Of a DNA stretch of 64,000 nt, positions 1 to 10,238 are shown piece after piece. The translations under genes and the position numbers were made by a program. The DNA is from Terrirhizobium terrae (lineage in GTDB: Bacteria; Pseudomonadota; Alphaproteobacteria; Rhizobiales; Rhizobiaceae). Location of the stretch: contig NZ_CP104992.1 in assembly GCF_030323265.1 (NCBI RefSeq), positions 1,177,501-1,241,500 of the forward strand. The letters are read 5' to 3'. The notes under the pieces are model-generated. The model made no database searches and was not told where the DNA came from. It saw only the letters and a program-made list of their open reading frames with translations. Every line of letters begins with the position of its first letter. Position 1 is the first letter of the stretch.

Positions 1-3000
1 CCTGCGCTGCCGGATGATCGTAGACGCCGGGCGTTACGGCACGGACGACATAGGCCAGTGTGATCTGCCGGTTGTCGCCCTGGCTGCGGTCGAAAGCTGC
101 AACGAAGCGGTCGTTGCGGAATTCGGTGTGAGCCGCCTGCACCTCCTCGATCCAGTCGAAATTGGTGAGGTTGGCGCTGTTGACGATCGACGGATTATCG
201 ATCTCGAAACCGGCCGGCAGGAGATCCGTGACGACGATGCGCGACGGCCAGTCGTTGGTCTCGGTGACGGTCAGAACAACGACATAACGCTCGTTCTGCT
301 TGGCCTCGCTGACATTCGCTTCCTCGCCGGCCATGGTGTAATAGGTCCGGGCAATCTCGAATCCATCGCCGCCGGCCGGAAGCGGCGTTGCAGGTGCGGC
401 AACCGTGGTGATGGCGGCCGACAGCGCATCGGCGCTGTCATTGCGCACCGTCAGGGGATGATCGAGCAGCACGTCACCGGCCATCTGCGACATCAGCGTG
501 CCGGTATGGACAGCGCCGTTGACGGTGAGCTTGAGGCTGTCATCGCCGTTCTGCAGGGCGCGGGCGGCGAGCAGCATCCAGGTCTGTTCCTGGGTGCTGG
601 TGTATTTCTTCGCACTCCATTCCTTGGCAACGACATCCGCCAGCGCCGGCACGATCGGCGGCACCGGCCGGCTCTCGGCGGCAAGCGCCAGCACGGCCGC
701 ACCATCACGCAGCGACGAGCCGTAGTCGGAGCGGGCAAGGCTGACCTTATGAACCTGCGCGTTTTCCGACATCTGCAGCGCGGCACTGAAGATCGACTGC
801 GAGCGCTGGCCATCGCCGTAGAGCGACAACGCTGCTGCGATATGGGCCTTGGCAAGCGGCGTCGGGAAATCGCCGAGCATCGTGTCGGCGTAATAGCGCA
901 GATCGCTGATCGCGGCCTTGCGGTTGCGGGCCAGAACATAGAGCGCATAGGCGATCTGGTTGCCCTGATCGCGGACATTGGTCGTGTAGGCGAGCGTGTT
1001 CTGCAGGTTTTCCAGCGCCTGGACGAGCGGCTTTTCCGGCACGTCATAGCCCTGTTCGCGAGCACGAGAGAGGAAGTCGCTCACATAGGCGTCGAGCCAG
1101 AGATCGCTGCCCGCGCCATCCGGTCCCCAAAGGCCAAAACTGCCGGCCGACGCCTGGAAGGACAGGACGCGATAGATGGCATCCTGCACCCGCTTCTTTA
1201 CCTCGGCATCGTCAGCCAGCCCGTTCTGCACCGCCATTTCGCTGAGATAGAGAAGCGGCAGCGCCCGGCTGGTCGTCTGCTCGGCGCAGCCGTAAGGGTA
1301 ACGGCTGAGGCTCATCAGCAGCGCCGGGATATCGAAGGCGTTGGAGCGGCTGACATTGACGCTGACCGAAGCGCCCTGCAGCACGCTGTCGGCCAGCAGG
1401 TTGCTGTCGACGGTGACACTCGCCCCGGGCTTCAGATCGACCAGCCGCCGTTCCGTCACCGGCATTGCTGCGGGACAGAATCGGGATGTTGAGCACCTGA
1501 TCGACGGAGAGACCTGAGCTATTGGCGAGCTTGATCGAGATCGTGCCGTCGCCGGGCTCGATGCCGACCAGTGGCAGGGTGACGCTGGTTTTTCCACCGG
1601 CCGCCAGTTCCACCGGCTTTATCGCGCTCTGGCCGATGGCGACCGCATCGCTGGTTCCGACGGTGAGATCATAGGTCCCGGCCGGGCCATCGGTATTGGC
1701 GATGTCGAGCCTCAGATTGCTGTCGTCTCCCGGCGCCAGGAATCGCGGCAGGCTGGAGGTGATGACGATCGGATCGCGGATGATGACATCCTTGACGCCG
1801 TGACCGACACCGGATTTCGACCAGGCGACGGCCATGACCCTTGCGGTGCCGTTGAACTGCGGAATGTCGAAGGAGACCTTCGCCCTGCCTTCACCGTCCA
1901 GCTTCACCGGACCGGAGAAGAAGGCCACCAGCTTTTCCTTCGGGGGCTGGCCTGCAGCGCCATGCTGCCGCCATCGCCGCCGGTCCTCAGGCGCCCGGTC
2001 GCGCCGAGCGAACCGTCGATCAGCCGTCCGTAGATGTCGCGGATTTCGAGGCCCAGACGTCGCTGGCCAAAGTACCAGTCGTCCGGTGCGGGCGGCTCGT
2101 AGCGGGTGAGATTGAGAATGCCGACGTCGACGGCCGCGACAGTGACATAGGCATCCTCGTTGGCACCGGCACCCGCCACCTGCAGCGAGATATCGAGCGG
2201 CTGGCGCGGCAGCGTCTTTTCCGGTGCGTCGATCGCAATGGAAAGATCACGCGCTTCCGGATCGACCTTCAGCCAGGTGATGCCGATTGCCCGCATCGGC
2301 ATGCGGCTTTCGCGCGCTTCGCCCGGACGATAGAGGGTTGCGGTCACGTAGGATCCGGCACCCCATTCCTCGGTGACGGGAATTTCCACCTCACCGCCAT
2401 TCTCGGAAATGCTGGCTGTCTCGACGGTGATCAGCTCCTCGGAACCAGCCATGACCATCAGCTCGCCAGCATAGCGCGAGGAGATCTTGAGCTTGGCGAT
2501 ATCGCCGACCTTGTAGCTCGGCTTGTCGAGCGCGACTTCCAGCGCATCCGGCGTTTCCGTCGATGTGGCGGTGACGAACCAGCCGGCATCGAACTCGACG
2601 CTGGAGGCCGGGCCGCCGATATCGGCGGTTTCGACCTCGAGACGATAGCGACCCCACTCGACCGGCACGGCCACGCGCCCGCCATCCGTGGTTACGTCGA
2701 CGGTGCCGTTGGCGACTTGGCGCGTGCGGGTGATCGGCTCATAGCGCCAGTAATTGCCGTCGCGATACCACTGATAATCCTGATCGACCTTGACCAGCTT
2801 CCACGGCAAGCCCTTGGCAGCCTGCTTGGCGCCAGCTTCGCCGACGACGATGACGTTGAAATTGCCGACCGCGCCTTCCGGCAGGTCGCCGGAAAATTCC
2901 GGCTTGATGCCGATCCGCGGTCCGTCAGCCTTCACCGGCAGCGACAAGGTGCGCTCGATGGCGCGGCCGCCGGTTTCCTGCATCCTAACGATGATATCGG

Positions 3001-5379
3001 CATTGATCAGCTTGGTGGTGGACGGCAGCTCGGCGACATCGGCATCGAATACCGCCTTGCCATCCTCGTCCGTATCCTCCAGCGCATCGAGAGGGATGCG
3101 GACGGTTTCGGTCTCTTCCTCGTCGGCAAGGCCGAACTGGTAGCCGGGAAAGGCCGCGTTTTCGCGGGTCGGCTTCAGCGCGATCTCGCCTTCGAGGCCG
3201 AGACCTGCGGCCCGTGCGCCATAGAGGTAGCGACCGTCTATGGTCACCGAAGCGGGCTCGCCGACAACGATCTCCTTCGCCTCGCTCGTCATGTCGAATT
3301 CGATGCGATCCGGCACGAAATCGTCGACGAGAAAAGACTTTTCGCCGATCGCCGAGCCCTTGGGATCGGTGAACACCTGCATCGTCCAGGTGCCGCGCAT
3401 GGACGTGTCCTGCAGGGCGAGATCGAGCGTGTAGCCGCCGAGCGCGCCATTCTTCACCATCCGCCGGTCTTCGACGCCATCGGGCCTGAGGAAGACGAAG
3501 GTGAGCGGCAGGTTTTCGATGGCGGTGGCATCGACATTGCGGGCAAGGGCGCTGGCATGCACCACCTCACCGGGACGGTAGATGCCGCGCTCGGTCCAGA
3601 GAGAAGATCGATCGCGCCGGGAGCCGGACGGCCGGTGACGCCGCGGTCGGACAGGTCGAAGCCGGCGCGGGTCATGTCGAGGAAGACGTAATCCTTGCCG
3701 TCGCTCTGGGCGGTCAGCACTGCCGGCACCATGGCCGCCGTGCCGCGCATCAGGCCGGCGGTGAAGGTGGCGCGGCCATCCGCATCCGTCTTCGACGTGC
3801 CGAGGATTTCGTTGTTCTTGGCGAGAAGCTGCAGATCGACGCCTTCGATCGGCTTGGCCGAGCCGAGCCCGCGGGCAAATACATGAAGCCCGTCCGTGCC
3901 GGCATAGGTGGTCAGTCCGATATCGGAAACGACGAACCACTGCGTCGCCTTGTTGTCCCATTCCTGGTTGACGGCATTGGCGGCGGACGCGGTCAGTACG
4001 TAGACGCCGGGCTTGCGTTCCGGCAGCGCCTCGTCGACCGGGAAACTGGTCGTCACGTCCTTGTTCAAATCCTGGCCCAGATCGATCGTACCCTGCCAGA
4101 CGAGCTCGCCATTTTCCTGCTCGATGCGATCGGCGCTGTAGCCGCTCATCTGGGTGAGGAACTGCGAATTGGTGAGGAGCGGCGCAATGTTGCGGCCGCC
4201 GATGCGGTAGAGCTTGAGGTTGGCACGCTCGGTATTCACCGACACGATCGGGATGCCGCGGCGCGCGGTGGACGGCAGCACGAAACTGTCGCCGGTGAAG
4301 CGCACCATCGGCGAACGGTCTTTTACATAGACCTCCAGATCCACCTGGGCCGGCAGCGGTTCGTCGACGGAAGACGGCAGGCCGCGGCGCAGCGACAGCT
4401 TGTAGCGCTGGCCGTGGGTCAGGCCCTCGACGCAGATCTGGTTGTCCTTTGCCTCCATCGCCTTCGGCGCCTGGCCGTCCAGCGTCACGAAAGGCGCGTA
4501 ATCAACACCCGCCTTCACCAGCGGCTCGGAGAACTGAACGCAGGCGCGCGGATTGGCGCTATCGGCATCGACCGTGTTGCCGGTAACGCGAAAACCCTGC
4601 CGTTCGCGCAGGTCGTTATAGGCGGCCTGCACGGTGCGGGCGCTGACGAGCGCAAGGCTCTGCTTGTAGGCCGTGAGCGCCTGGCGATAATTCTGTTGCT
4701 TGGCGAGGGCTGCTCCGAGCACCGCCAGCGCATCGGCGCGCGCCTGGGTCGTGCGCGACATCAGATAGCCGTTGATCGCGGCAAGGGTGCCTTCACTGTC
4801 GGCGCTGCTGTTGTTCCTGGCAATGCCGGCGGCCCGGGCAAGCGCGATCCAAAGATCGCCGTCATCCGGCGTAAACGACAGGGCACCCTTGTAATTATAG
4901 ATCGCCGTATCGACCTGGCCCGAGAGAAGCTCGTTCTGGGCGATCGTCTTGAGGCTTTCTATCCCGTAGCCCTGCTGATTGTCGCCGAGCGCCAGACCAT
5001 CCTTCTGCTCGCGCGCCTGGGTCAGCATGTCGTCCGACAGGAAGGAGAGGCGCGGCGGGGCGCCGATATCCGGCTCGGCCGCAACCTCGACGATTTTGCC
5101 GGCAACCGCACCGGCGAACGTGTTCAACTGGCCGTGGTCGGACTTGAGAAAACACCACTTGGCTTTCACATTATAGGTGAAGGCGCGGCACTGGTTGTCG
5201 CCGATGCAGGCGGTCTCGCACTGGTCCTGGCTGACATTCTTGACGGTGCGCAGGTCGAAGCCGAGGTAATCGCCATCCGCGGTCGTCTCGATCCGCCGTT
5301 CGGCGGCACTGAGCGGTGAGGCGAAAGCCAGTGCGGAAAAGAGCAAGGCTGAAAGGCCGAAGATCGCGCGCCTAGACAT
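1..5379 (-). CDS. PAN-domain alpha-2-macroglobulin family protein (3' end off the window, frame broken three times)
   Basis: Large periplasmic protein of the bacterial alpha-2-macroglobulin family, thought to trap proteases that breach the outer membrane. The start at 5379 (MSRRAIFGL) follows GGGGA and begins a Sec signal of about 25 residues with no lipobox cysteine, unlike E. coli YfhM. Next comes a cysteine-rich PAN/Apple domain (residues about 27-100), a TPR-like stretch, then macroglobulin domains including GIYRPGEVVHASALARN. The thioester motif YGCAEQ lies near base 1280 (around residue 1365), so protease trapping by a reactive thioester is plausible. About 1,790 codons are visible and the reading continues past base 1. 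The frame shifts near 3600, in the GGGGG run at 1942-1946, and near 1470. Adding or removing one base at each restores family sequence on both sides. The usual partner gene pbpC is not visible. Confidence 0.88.
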
Positions 5380-5588
5380 GAAAAGTCCCCCGTGGCTGCC
5401 GTCGGATGCGTTGTTGTCCAATGGGACGGGACGCTTGTCAACGAGGCTCTTGCTGTCGCAAACGGACGAAATCAAACCGAAAGTGGCGCAGTGAGAAAAC
5501 TGCCCCCGCAAAGCTGTGCCAGAAATGCCGTCTCGCCGTCCTTTGGTGATGGCGGACAGACAGTCTTGTGATGTAGAAGGCAGTCGAT

Positions 5589-6511
5589 ATGGCAATTCTC
5601 AATGTGTTCAGGAACAAGCGGGTCGATGACAGACCGGAGCCGGCGAGCTTCGGCAGTCTGCTTGGCGGCTATTCGATCGAGGTGATGCCGCGCACGGCGG
5701 CCAAGATCGACAATTTCCGCGCGTTCCTGCCGGTCGGCACCCGGGTTTATATCGCCCATATCGACGGCACTTCCATCGAGGACATGGTCGCGACGGCAAG
5801 GCGCCTGACCGACGAAGGCTATGCCGTGATGCCGCATATCCCGGCGCGCAGCATCCGTGGCAAGGCGATGCTCGACGACTGGCTGAACCGCTATCGCAAC
5901 GAGGCTGGCGTCACCCAGGCCCTGCTTCTGGCGGGGGTGTCGTAACGCCGGCGGGCGACCTCAACAGCTCGCTGCAGCTGATCGAGACCGGCCTTTTCGA
6001 CCGTTACGGCTTCACGCGCCTGCATGTCGCCGGCCACCCGGAAGGCAACAAGGATATCGATAAGGACGGCACGACCGCGGTTGTCGACGAGGCCCTGAAA
6101 TTCAAGCAGGCCTATGCGGAGAGCAGCGATGCGGAGATGGCGATCGTCACCCAGTTCGCCTTTGACGCCAAGCCGGTCATTCAATGGGCCGAGCGTATCG
6201 CCGCAGCCGGCGTGAAGCTGCCGATCCATCTCGGCGTCGCCGGCCCGACCAAATTGCAGACGCTGATCAAGTTCGCCATTTCCTGCGGCATTGGCCCATC
6301 GATCGCCGTGCTGCAGAAGCGCGCGCTGGATCTGAGCAAGCTGCTCACCCCCTACGAGCCGGACGAGTTCCTCACCGACATCGCCGAATACAAGGCGAGC
6401 AATCCGCAGAGCCTGATCGAGCAGATCCATGTCTTCCCGCTCGGCGGCATCCGCCCGAGCGCCGACTGGATGAACGAGCGGGCGGCGGAAGCGCAGGTTC
6501 TGGCGCGATAG
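5589..6511 (+). CDS. methylenetetrahydrofolate reductase-like protein (one frameshift)
   Basis: Member of the MetF-like flavin TIM-barrel family, which reduces 5,10-methylene-tetrahydrofolate. The family motifs visible are VAGHPEG in the middle and TQFAFD further on, followed by a C-terminal half ending GGIRPSADWMNERAAEA. Corrected length is about 307 residues, normal for the family. The upstream frame stops after LLLAGVS. One extra G in the GGGGG run at 5933-5937 gives LLLAGGVVTPAGDLNSSLQLIE, which continues straight into the downstream frame, so this is one gene. It is divergent from the macroglobulin gene. Rhizobia can carry several MetF paralogues, including ones in methyl-group catabolism, so I do not assign the biosynthetic metF role. 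Confidence 0.72.
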
Positions 6512-6529
6512 ATAGCGAAATTATCCGTC

Positions 6530-6614
6530 GTCATTCTCGGGCTTGTCCCGAGAATCCAACCACGTCGCGGCAGGTTGAGGCGTTGCAGATGCTCGGGACA
6601 AGCCCGAGCATGAC
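6530..6614. repeat. paired-hairpin intergenic repeat, RIME-like
   Basis: Two hairpins face each other. The first, at 6533-6555, is ATTCTCGGG-CTTGT-CCCGAGAAT; the second, at 6589-6611, is ATGCTCGGG-ACAAG-CCCGAGCAT. The 23-base arms 6530-6552 and 6592-6614 are also inverted copies of each other with one mismatch. Two large palindromes within about 100 bases is the architecture of the Rhizobium-specific intergenic mosaic elements. It lies just after the MetF-like gene and may also terminate its transcript. Confidence 0.72.
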
Positions 6615-6726
6615 GGAGAATTGGGCCCGCGCATACCAAAAGGGCCTGAGGAGCGGCTTCGTTCACCTTTTGCGAAGGTCGGGGCGCTAGCGTAAGCCTT
6701 ATAGTCCCCGAGGCCAGCACAGCATC

Positions 6727-7806
6727 ATGACAACCGCCAAACAGCAACGACTGCTCAACCTCGATATCCTGCGCCTCGTCTCGGCGATCATGGTTCTGCT
6801 CTTCCACTACGGTTTTCGCATGCGGCTTTCCGGTGAAGGCGGCGGTGTCGGCTTTCCGGAACTGGCGCCGGTCGCGATGTGGTTCGATGCAGGGCTGCTG
6901 ATCTTCTTTGCGATCTCCGGTTATGTCATCGCCATGTCGGCGGAAGGCCGGCCGGCCTTCGAATTTGCTGCGGGGCGTTTCGCCCGCCTCTGGCCGACCT
7001 TCGTGCTCTGCGCGACGATCACCGCAATCGTGCTGACGCTGTTTCCGGTTCCGACGCTCGAGCAGCCGACGCTGAAACAATGGCTGGCGCATTTCGTCAT
7101 CGTCTCGCGAGCGCTCGGCCAGCCGTTTCTCGACGGAGCCTATTGGACGATCGTCTACGAGATCATCTTCTATTTCTGGTTTTTCGTGTTTTCAGCGCTT
7201 GGCCTATTCCAGCGCCATTGGCGACTGATCGTGATTGCGTGGCTGGCGCTCTCGGCTTTGAACGAACTGGTGCTGGGCAGCGGCGCCATCCAGAAGCTGT
7301 TCATCACCGAATATTCCGGCTTCTTCGGCTTCGGGCTCTGCCTGTTCAAGGTGCGCGCCAGCTGCGAGAGACGGGATTTCTTCGTGCTGGCGGCGGCGGC
7401 GATCTGGGCCAGTTGTGCCGCCTTCATTACCGAACCTGACTTCGTCGAGATGTACGCGATCATGCGGCCGGAGCAGGGACTGATGCTGATGGGGCCGCTC
7501 TGCCTCGCAGCCGTTGTGATTGCCACGTTCTCACCCGCGCTGCCGATCCCGGCGGCGCTTGCCATCGGCCTCGGCGGCCTCACCTACCCGCTTTATCTGC
7601 TGCACCAGAATATTGGCTACGCAATCTTTGCCCATTTTGCAGATGATGAGAACCGCTGGCTGGTGCTCGCCGCCATCGTTGTAATGGTCGGCACGACCGC
7701 CTGGATCATCTCGCGCTTCTTCGAGCCGGTGACCCGCAGGAGGGCGTTTTCGCTGGCGCTCCAACTGCGCGACTTTGCGCTCGCACGCCTTCGCCGCACT
7801 GCCTGA
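6727..7806 (+). CDS. acyltransferase 3 family membrane protein
   Basis: Integral membrane O-acyltransferase of the acyltransferase_3 (OatA/WecH/NodX-like) family, 359 residues. Members move acyl groups, often acetyl, onto surface sugars or lipids. The N-terminus (NLDILRLVSAIMVLLFHYGF) holds the conserved first transmembrane helix with the family's R and H positions. FFAISGYVIAMS and a later LTYPLYLLHQNIGY are also family landmarks. About ten hydrophobic segments are spread along the protein and there is no extra SGNH domain. The gene stands alone between the palindromic repeat and a bidirectional terminator, so context gives no substrate. Confidence 0.88.
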   Translation: MTTAKQQRLLNLDILRLVSAIMVLLFHYGFRMRLSGEGGGVGFPELAPVAMWFDAGLLIFFAISGYVIAMSAEGRPAFEFAAGRFARLWPTFVLCATITAIVLTLFPVPTLEQPTLKQWLAHFVIVSRALGQPFLDGAYWTIVYEIIFYFWFFVFSALGLFQRHWRLIVIAWLALSALNELVLGSGAIQKLFITEYSGFFGFGLCLFKVRASCERRDFFVLAAAAIWASCAAFITEPDFVEMYAIMRPEQGLMLMGPLCLAAVVIATFSPALPIPAALAIGLGGLTYPLYLLHQNIGYAIFAHFADDENRWLVLAAIVVMVGTTAWIISRFFEPVTRRRAFSLALQLRDFALARLRRTA

Positions 7807-7818
7807 CGGATATGAAAA

Positions 7819-7845
7819 CGGCGCGGTCCCGATGGAACCGCGCCG
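7819..7845. terminator. bidirectional rho-independent terminator
   Basis: Stem CGGCGCGGT / ACCGCGCCG with a 9-base loop, preceded by GAAAA and followed by CAAAAT. It sits between the convergent acyltransferase and terC-like genes, so it can end both transcripts. Confidence 0.75.
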
Positions 7846-7872
7846 CAAAATGAGATCTTCTTTTCGGGAAGA

Positions 7873-8538
7873 TTACATGCCGAGATAGGGCATGACCTCA
7901 AGCGCACCGCGCCAGATCATTTCGAGCGAGACGTAGAGGATGACGGCGAGACCGACATAGGCGATCCAGCGATGCTTGTTGAGCAGGCGGGCGATGAAGC
8001 TTGCCGCGATACCCATCAGCGCGATCGACAGGACCAGACCGAAGATAAGCACTTCCGGATGTTCGTGCGCGGCGCCTGCAACTGCCAGCACGTTGTCGAG
8101 CGACATCGAGACGTCGGCGATGACGATCTGCCAGGCAGCCTGGGCGAAGGTCTTGCGCGGCGCGCCGCCGGCAACCGTGCCGTCCTTGTTCAGATCGCTG
8201 TCGGAAAGCGCCTCGTTGGCTTCGTCCTCATGGTGGTGAGGCGTGCGCAGTTCGCGCCACATCTTCCAGCAGACCCACAGCAGCAGCACGCCACCGGCAA
8301 GCAGGAGGCCGACGATCTGGAGAAGCTGCGTCGTCGCCAGCGCGAACCCGATACGCAGGACCGTCGCGGCGATGATACCGACCAGGATGGCCTTGGCACG
8401 CTGCTCCTTCGGCAGGCCGGCAGCGGCCAGACCGATGACGATCGCGTTGTCGCCGGCGAGAACCAGATCGATCATGATAACTTGCAGGAGAGCGGAGATC
8501 GCCTCCGGCGTGAAGAATTCCATCATAAGGACACCCAT
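7873..8538 (-). CDS. TerC/YjbE family integral membrane protein, possible metal (Mn2+) exporter
   Basis: 221-residue TerC-family protein. The family includes tellurium-resistance TerC and manganese exporters such as E. coli Alx. The two homologous halves are visible: IDLVLAGDNAIVIGLAA in the first and VIADVSMSLDNVLAVAG in the second, each with the membrane-embedded aspartates expected to coordinate the metal. A polar loop with three histidines (TPHHHEDEANE) separates the halves. Two further ATG codons (8526 and 8523) follow the first and none has a strong ribosome site, so the exact start is uncertain. I looked for a yybP-ykoY manganese riboswitch in the 286 bases upstream and did not recognise one. 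Substrate is inferred from the family only. Confidence 0.85.
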   Translation of the reverse strand: MGVLMMEFFTPEAISALLQVIMIDLVLAGDNAIVIGLAAAGLPKEQRAKAILVGIIAATVLRIGFALATTQLLQIVGLLLAGGVLLLWVCWKMWRELRTPHHHEDEANEALSDSDLNKDGTVAGGAPRKTFAQAAWQIVIADVSMSLDNVLAVAGAAHEHPEVLIFGLVLSIALMGIAASFIARLLNKHRWIAYVGLAVILYVSLEMIWRGALEVMPYLGM

Positions 8539-8824
8539 CTCGAGGCAGGGGCGCCGGAACTCGCGAACATCGCTGCGGAACGAAATCCGGTCTTGTCACC
8601 AGATCCAGTCATCCGTTCAGCAGAAATCTTCACGATACCAGGCACCGAAGTTGGAAATTCCAGTCCGACATCACAGTTCACAATGCAAACTGCCAGAGGG
8701 GCCCGGTCCTGGTGAAGCGAGACTTAACGCTGCAACAACCGAAACTCAAGGGGCGAGTTCACGAAACCGTGGGTGGTCCGTGATTTGCCACGCCCCCACC
8801 CAGGATCAATACCCATGACACTCT

Positions 8825-10238
8825 TCACTTCGGCAGGCGCGTCTGCAGGCTGTCGAGGATCCGCTTTCCGAGTGCAGCATAATCCTCGTCGAAATGGTGT
8901 CCGCCTTCGATCGGCACGGACTCGACACCCTTCGCCTTCAGCGTCGGACAGGGATCGTCGTCCTCTTCGGTACCGTAGATGCATTGCACGAGATTGCTGC
9001 GGATCTTGGCGATATCATCGACCGTCCTGCCGCCTTCGCCGTCACCCGCCATACCGAGCCAGCCTGTGACGGAGACCTGATAATCGACCTGGGGCGACAG
9101 CGCGAGCAGCGAGACCTGCTTCACCCGCCTTTTCGTCGCCTTGGGCAGCGTGTTGTAGGCGGCCGGGAGGATATCGGCGCCGAAGGAATAACCGATCAGC
9201 ACCACGTTCGAGACGCCCCACTTGTCGGTATAGGTGTCGATGATGCGCTTCAGGTCCTCGGACGTTTCCTCCGGCGTGCGCTTGGCCCAGAAATACCGCA
9301 GCGAATCCACCCCGACGGTCGGCATGCCCTGGGACTGAAGATAACCGCCGACCTCGCTATCGAGATCGCGCCAGCCGCCGTCGCCGGAATAGATGATCGC
9401 CATCGTATCCATCGCCGGCTTCGCCTCCAGCACGGAGAGCGGGAGGTCGAGATCTCCTGGGGTCGATCGGCGGAAAGCTGGTTGTCGAGCCATGTGCTCA
9501 GGTAATCCTCCGCCTCGTCGGAGGTTTCCTTCACCGTAATATCGACATGGGCCTGTTTGAGGGCGAGGCCATGGGCCTTGCCGGCCTGATCTGCATCGGG
9601 TGTGAAGGCGATCGTGACCGAAGCCGGCAGGGCGCCATCCGTCAGGCCGTAGACGATGCCGGTATCCGTCGGGCGCTTGTCGGCCGGCGTGCAGAGCTGT
9701 TTCTTCAGCGGAATGCCCTCGACCGGATCGACCGCGACCGCGCTGCCGATCGTGGCGAGCGGGCTCTGGGCAATCATCGCCAGCACCAGCGCGCCGGCCT
9801 CCTTGCACCGGCAAGGATGGGATGGCGATAGTCCCGGTTGCCGAAACGTCGCTGGATCTGCTGCGAGATGTCCTCGATATCGGAGATCGTATAGATGCAA
9901 TCGCCGTCATCGGCGGCGAGCGATTGCATGTAGGACGGGAAATCGATGCCGACGACCGCGGCGCCGCTTTCGACCAGTTCCTTCGCTTCCGCCTCGTTCT
10001 CCGCGCTCCAGCCCTTCGCATCGGAAATCAGGAAGACCATGCCGGTCAGCTCGGGAGGCTTGGCAGCTCCTCCCGCCTGTCCTTCGGCATTCTCGCCGGT
10101 AGCCGGCTGAGCCTGCGGCAGATAGATATGCGGCGACGGCACCAGGCCGGTCTTGTAATCCGGCTCCTGGGCGAGTGCTGTAGAATATGTGAGGGCGCTC
10201 AGGCCAAGGCCGAGCAACAGGGCTGGAAACGGTCTCAT
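8825..10238 (-). CDS. acvB: AcvB (VirJ-like) periplasmic lysyl-phosphatidylglycerol hydrolase (two frameshifts)
   Basis: Orthologue of Agrobacterium AcvB and R. tropici AtvA, a periplasmic alpha/beta-hydrolase that removes lysine from lysyl-phosphatidylglycerol and is needed for acid tolerance and virulence. It starts at 10238 with a Sec signal (MRPFPALLLGLGLSALTYSTALA), overlapping the lpiA stop by four bases (ATGA), so translation is probably coupled. An N-terminal domain is followed by the C-terminal VirJ-type hydrolase domain with nucleophile motif GYSFGAD. The gene ends in DSLQTRLPK. The frame slips near 9804 (adding one A after GCAA gives AGAKEAGALVLA) and again near 9450 (giving DLPLSVLEAKPAMDTMAIIYSGDGGW). 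Corrected length is about 471 residues, as expected. Confidence 0.9.

Noticed and set aside
14..1492. A 492-codon plus-strand open frame
   Set aside because: It is antisense to the C-terminal part of the macroglobulin gene, whose minus-strand translation shows the CAEQ motif. The plus-strand product has no recognisable family sequence. The same applies to 2717-3691 and 3883-5319.
8539..8824. yybP-ykoY manganese riboswitch before the terC-like gene
   Set aside because: I could not find its conserved loop sequences in the minus-strand leader. The region holds no convincing structure or gene that I can support.
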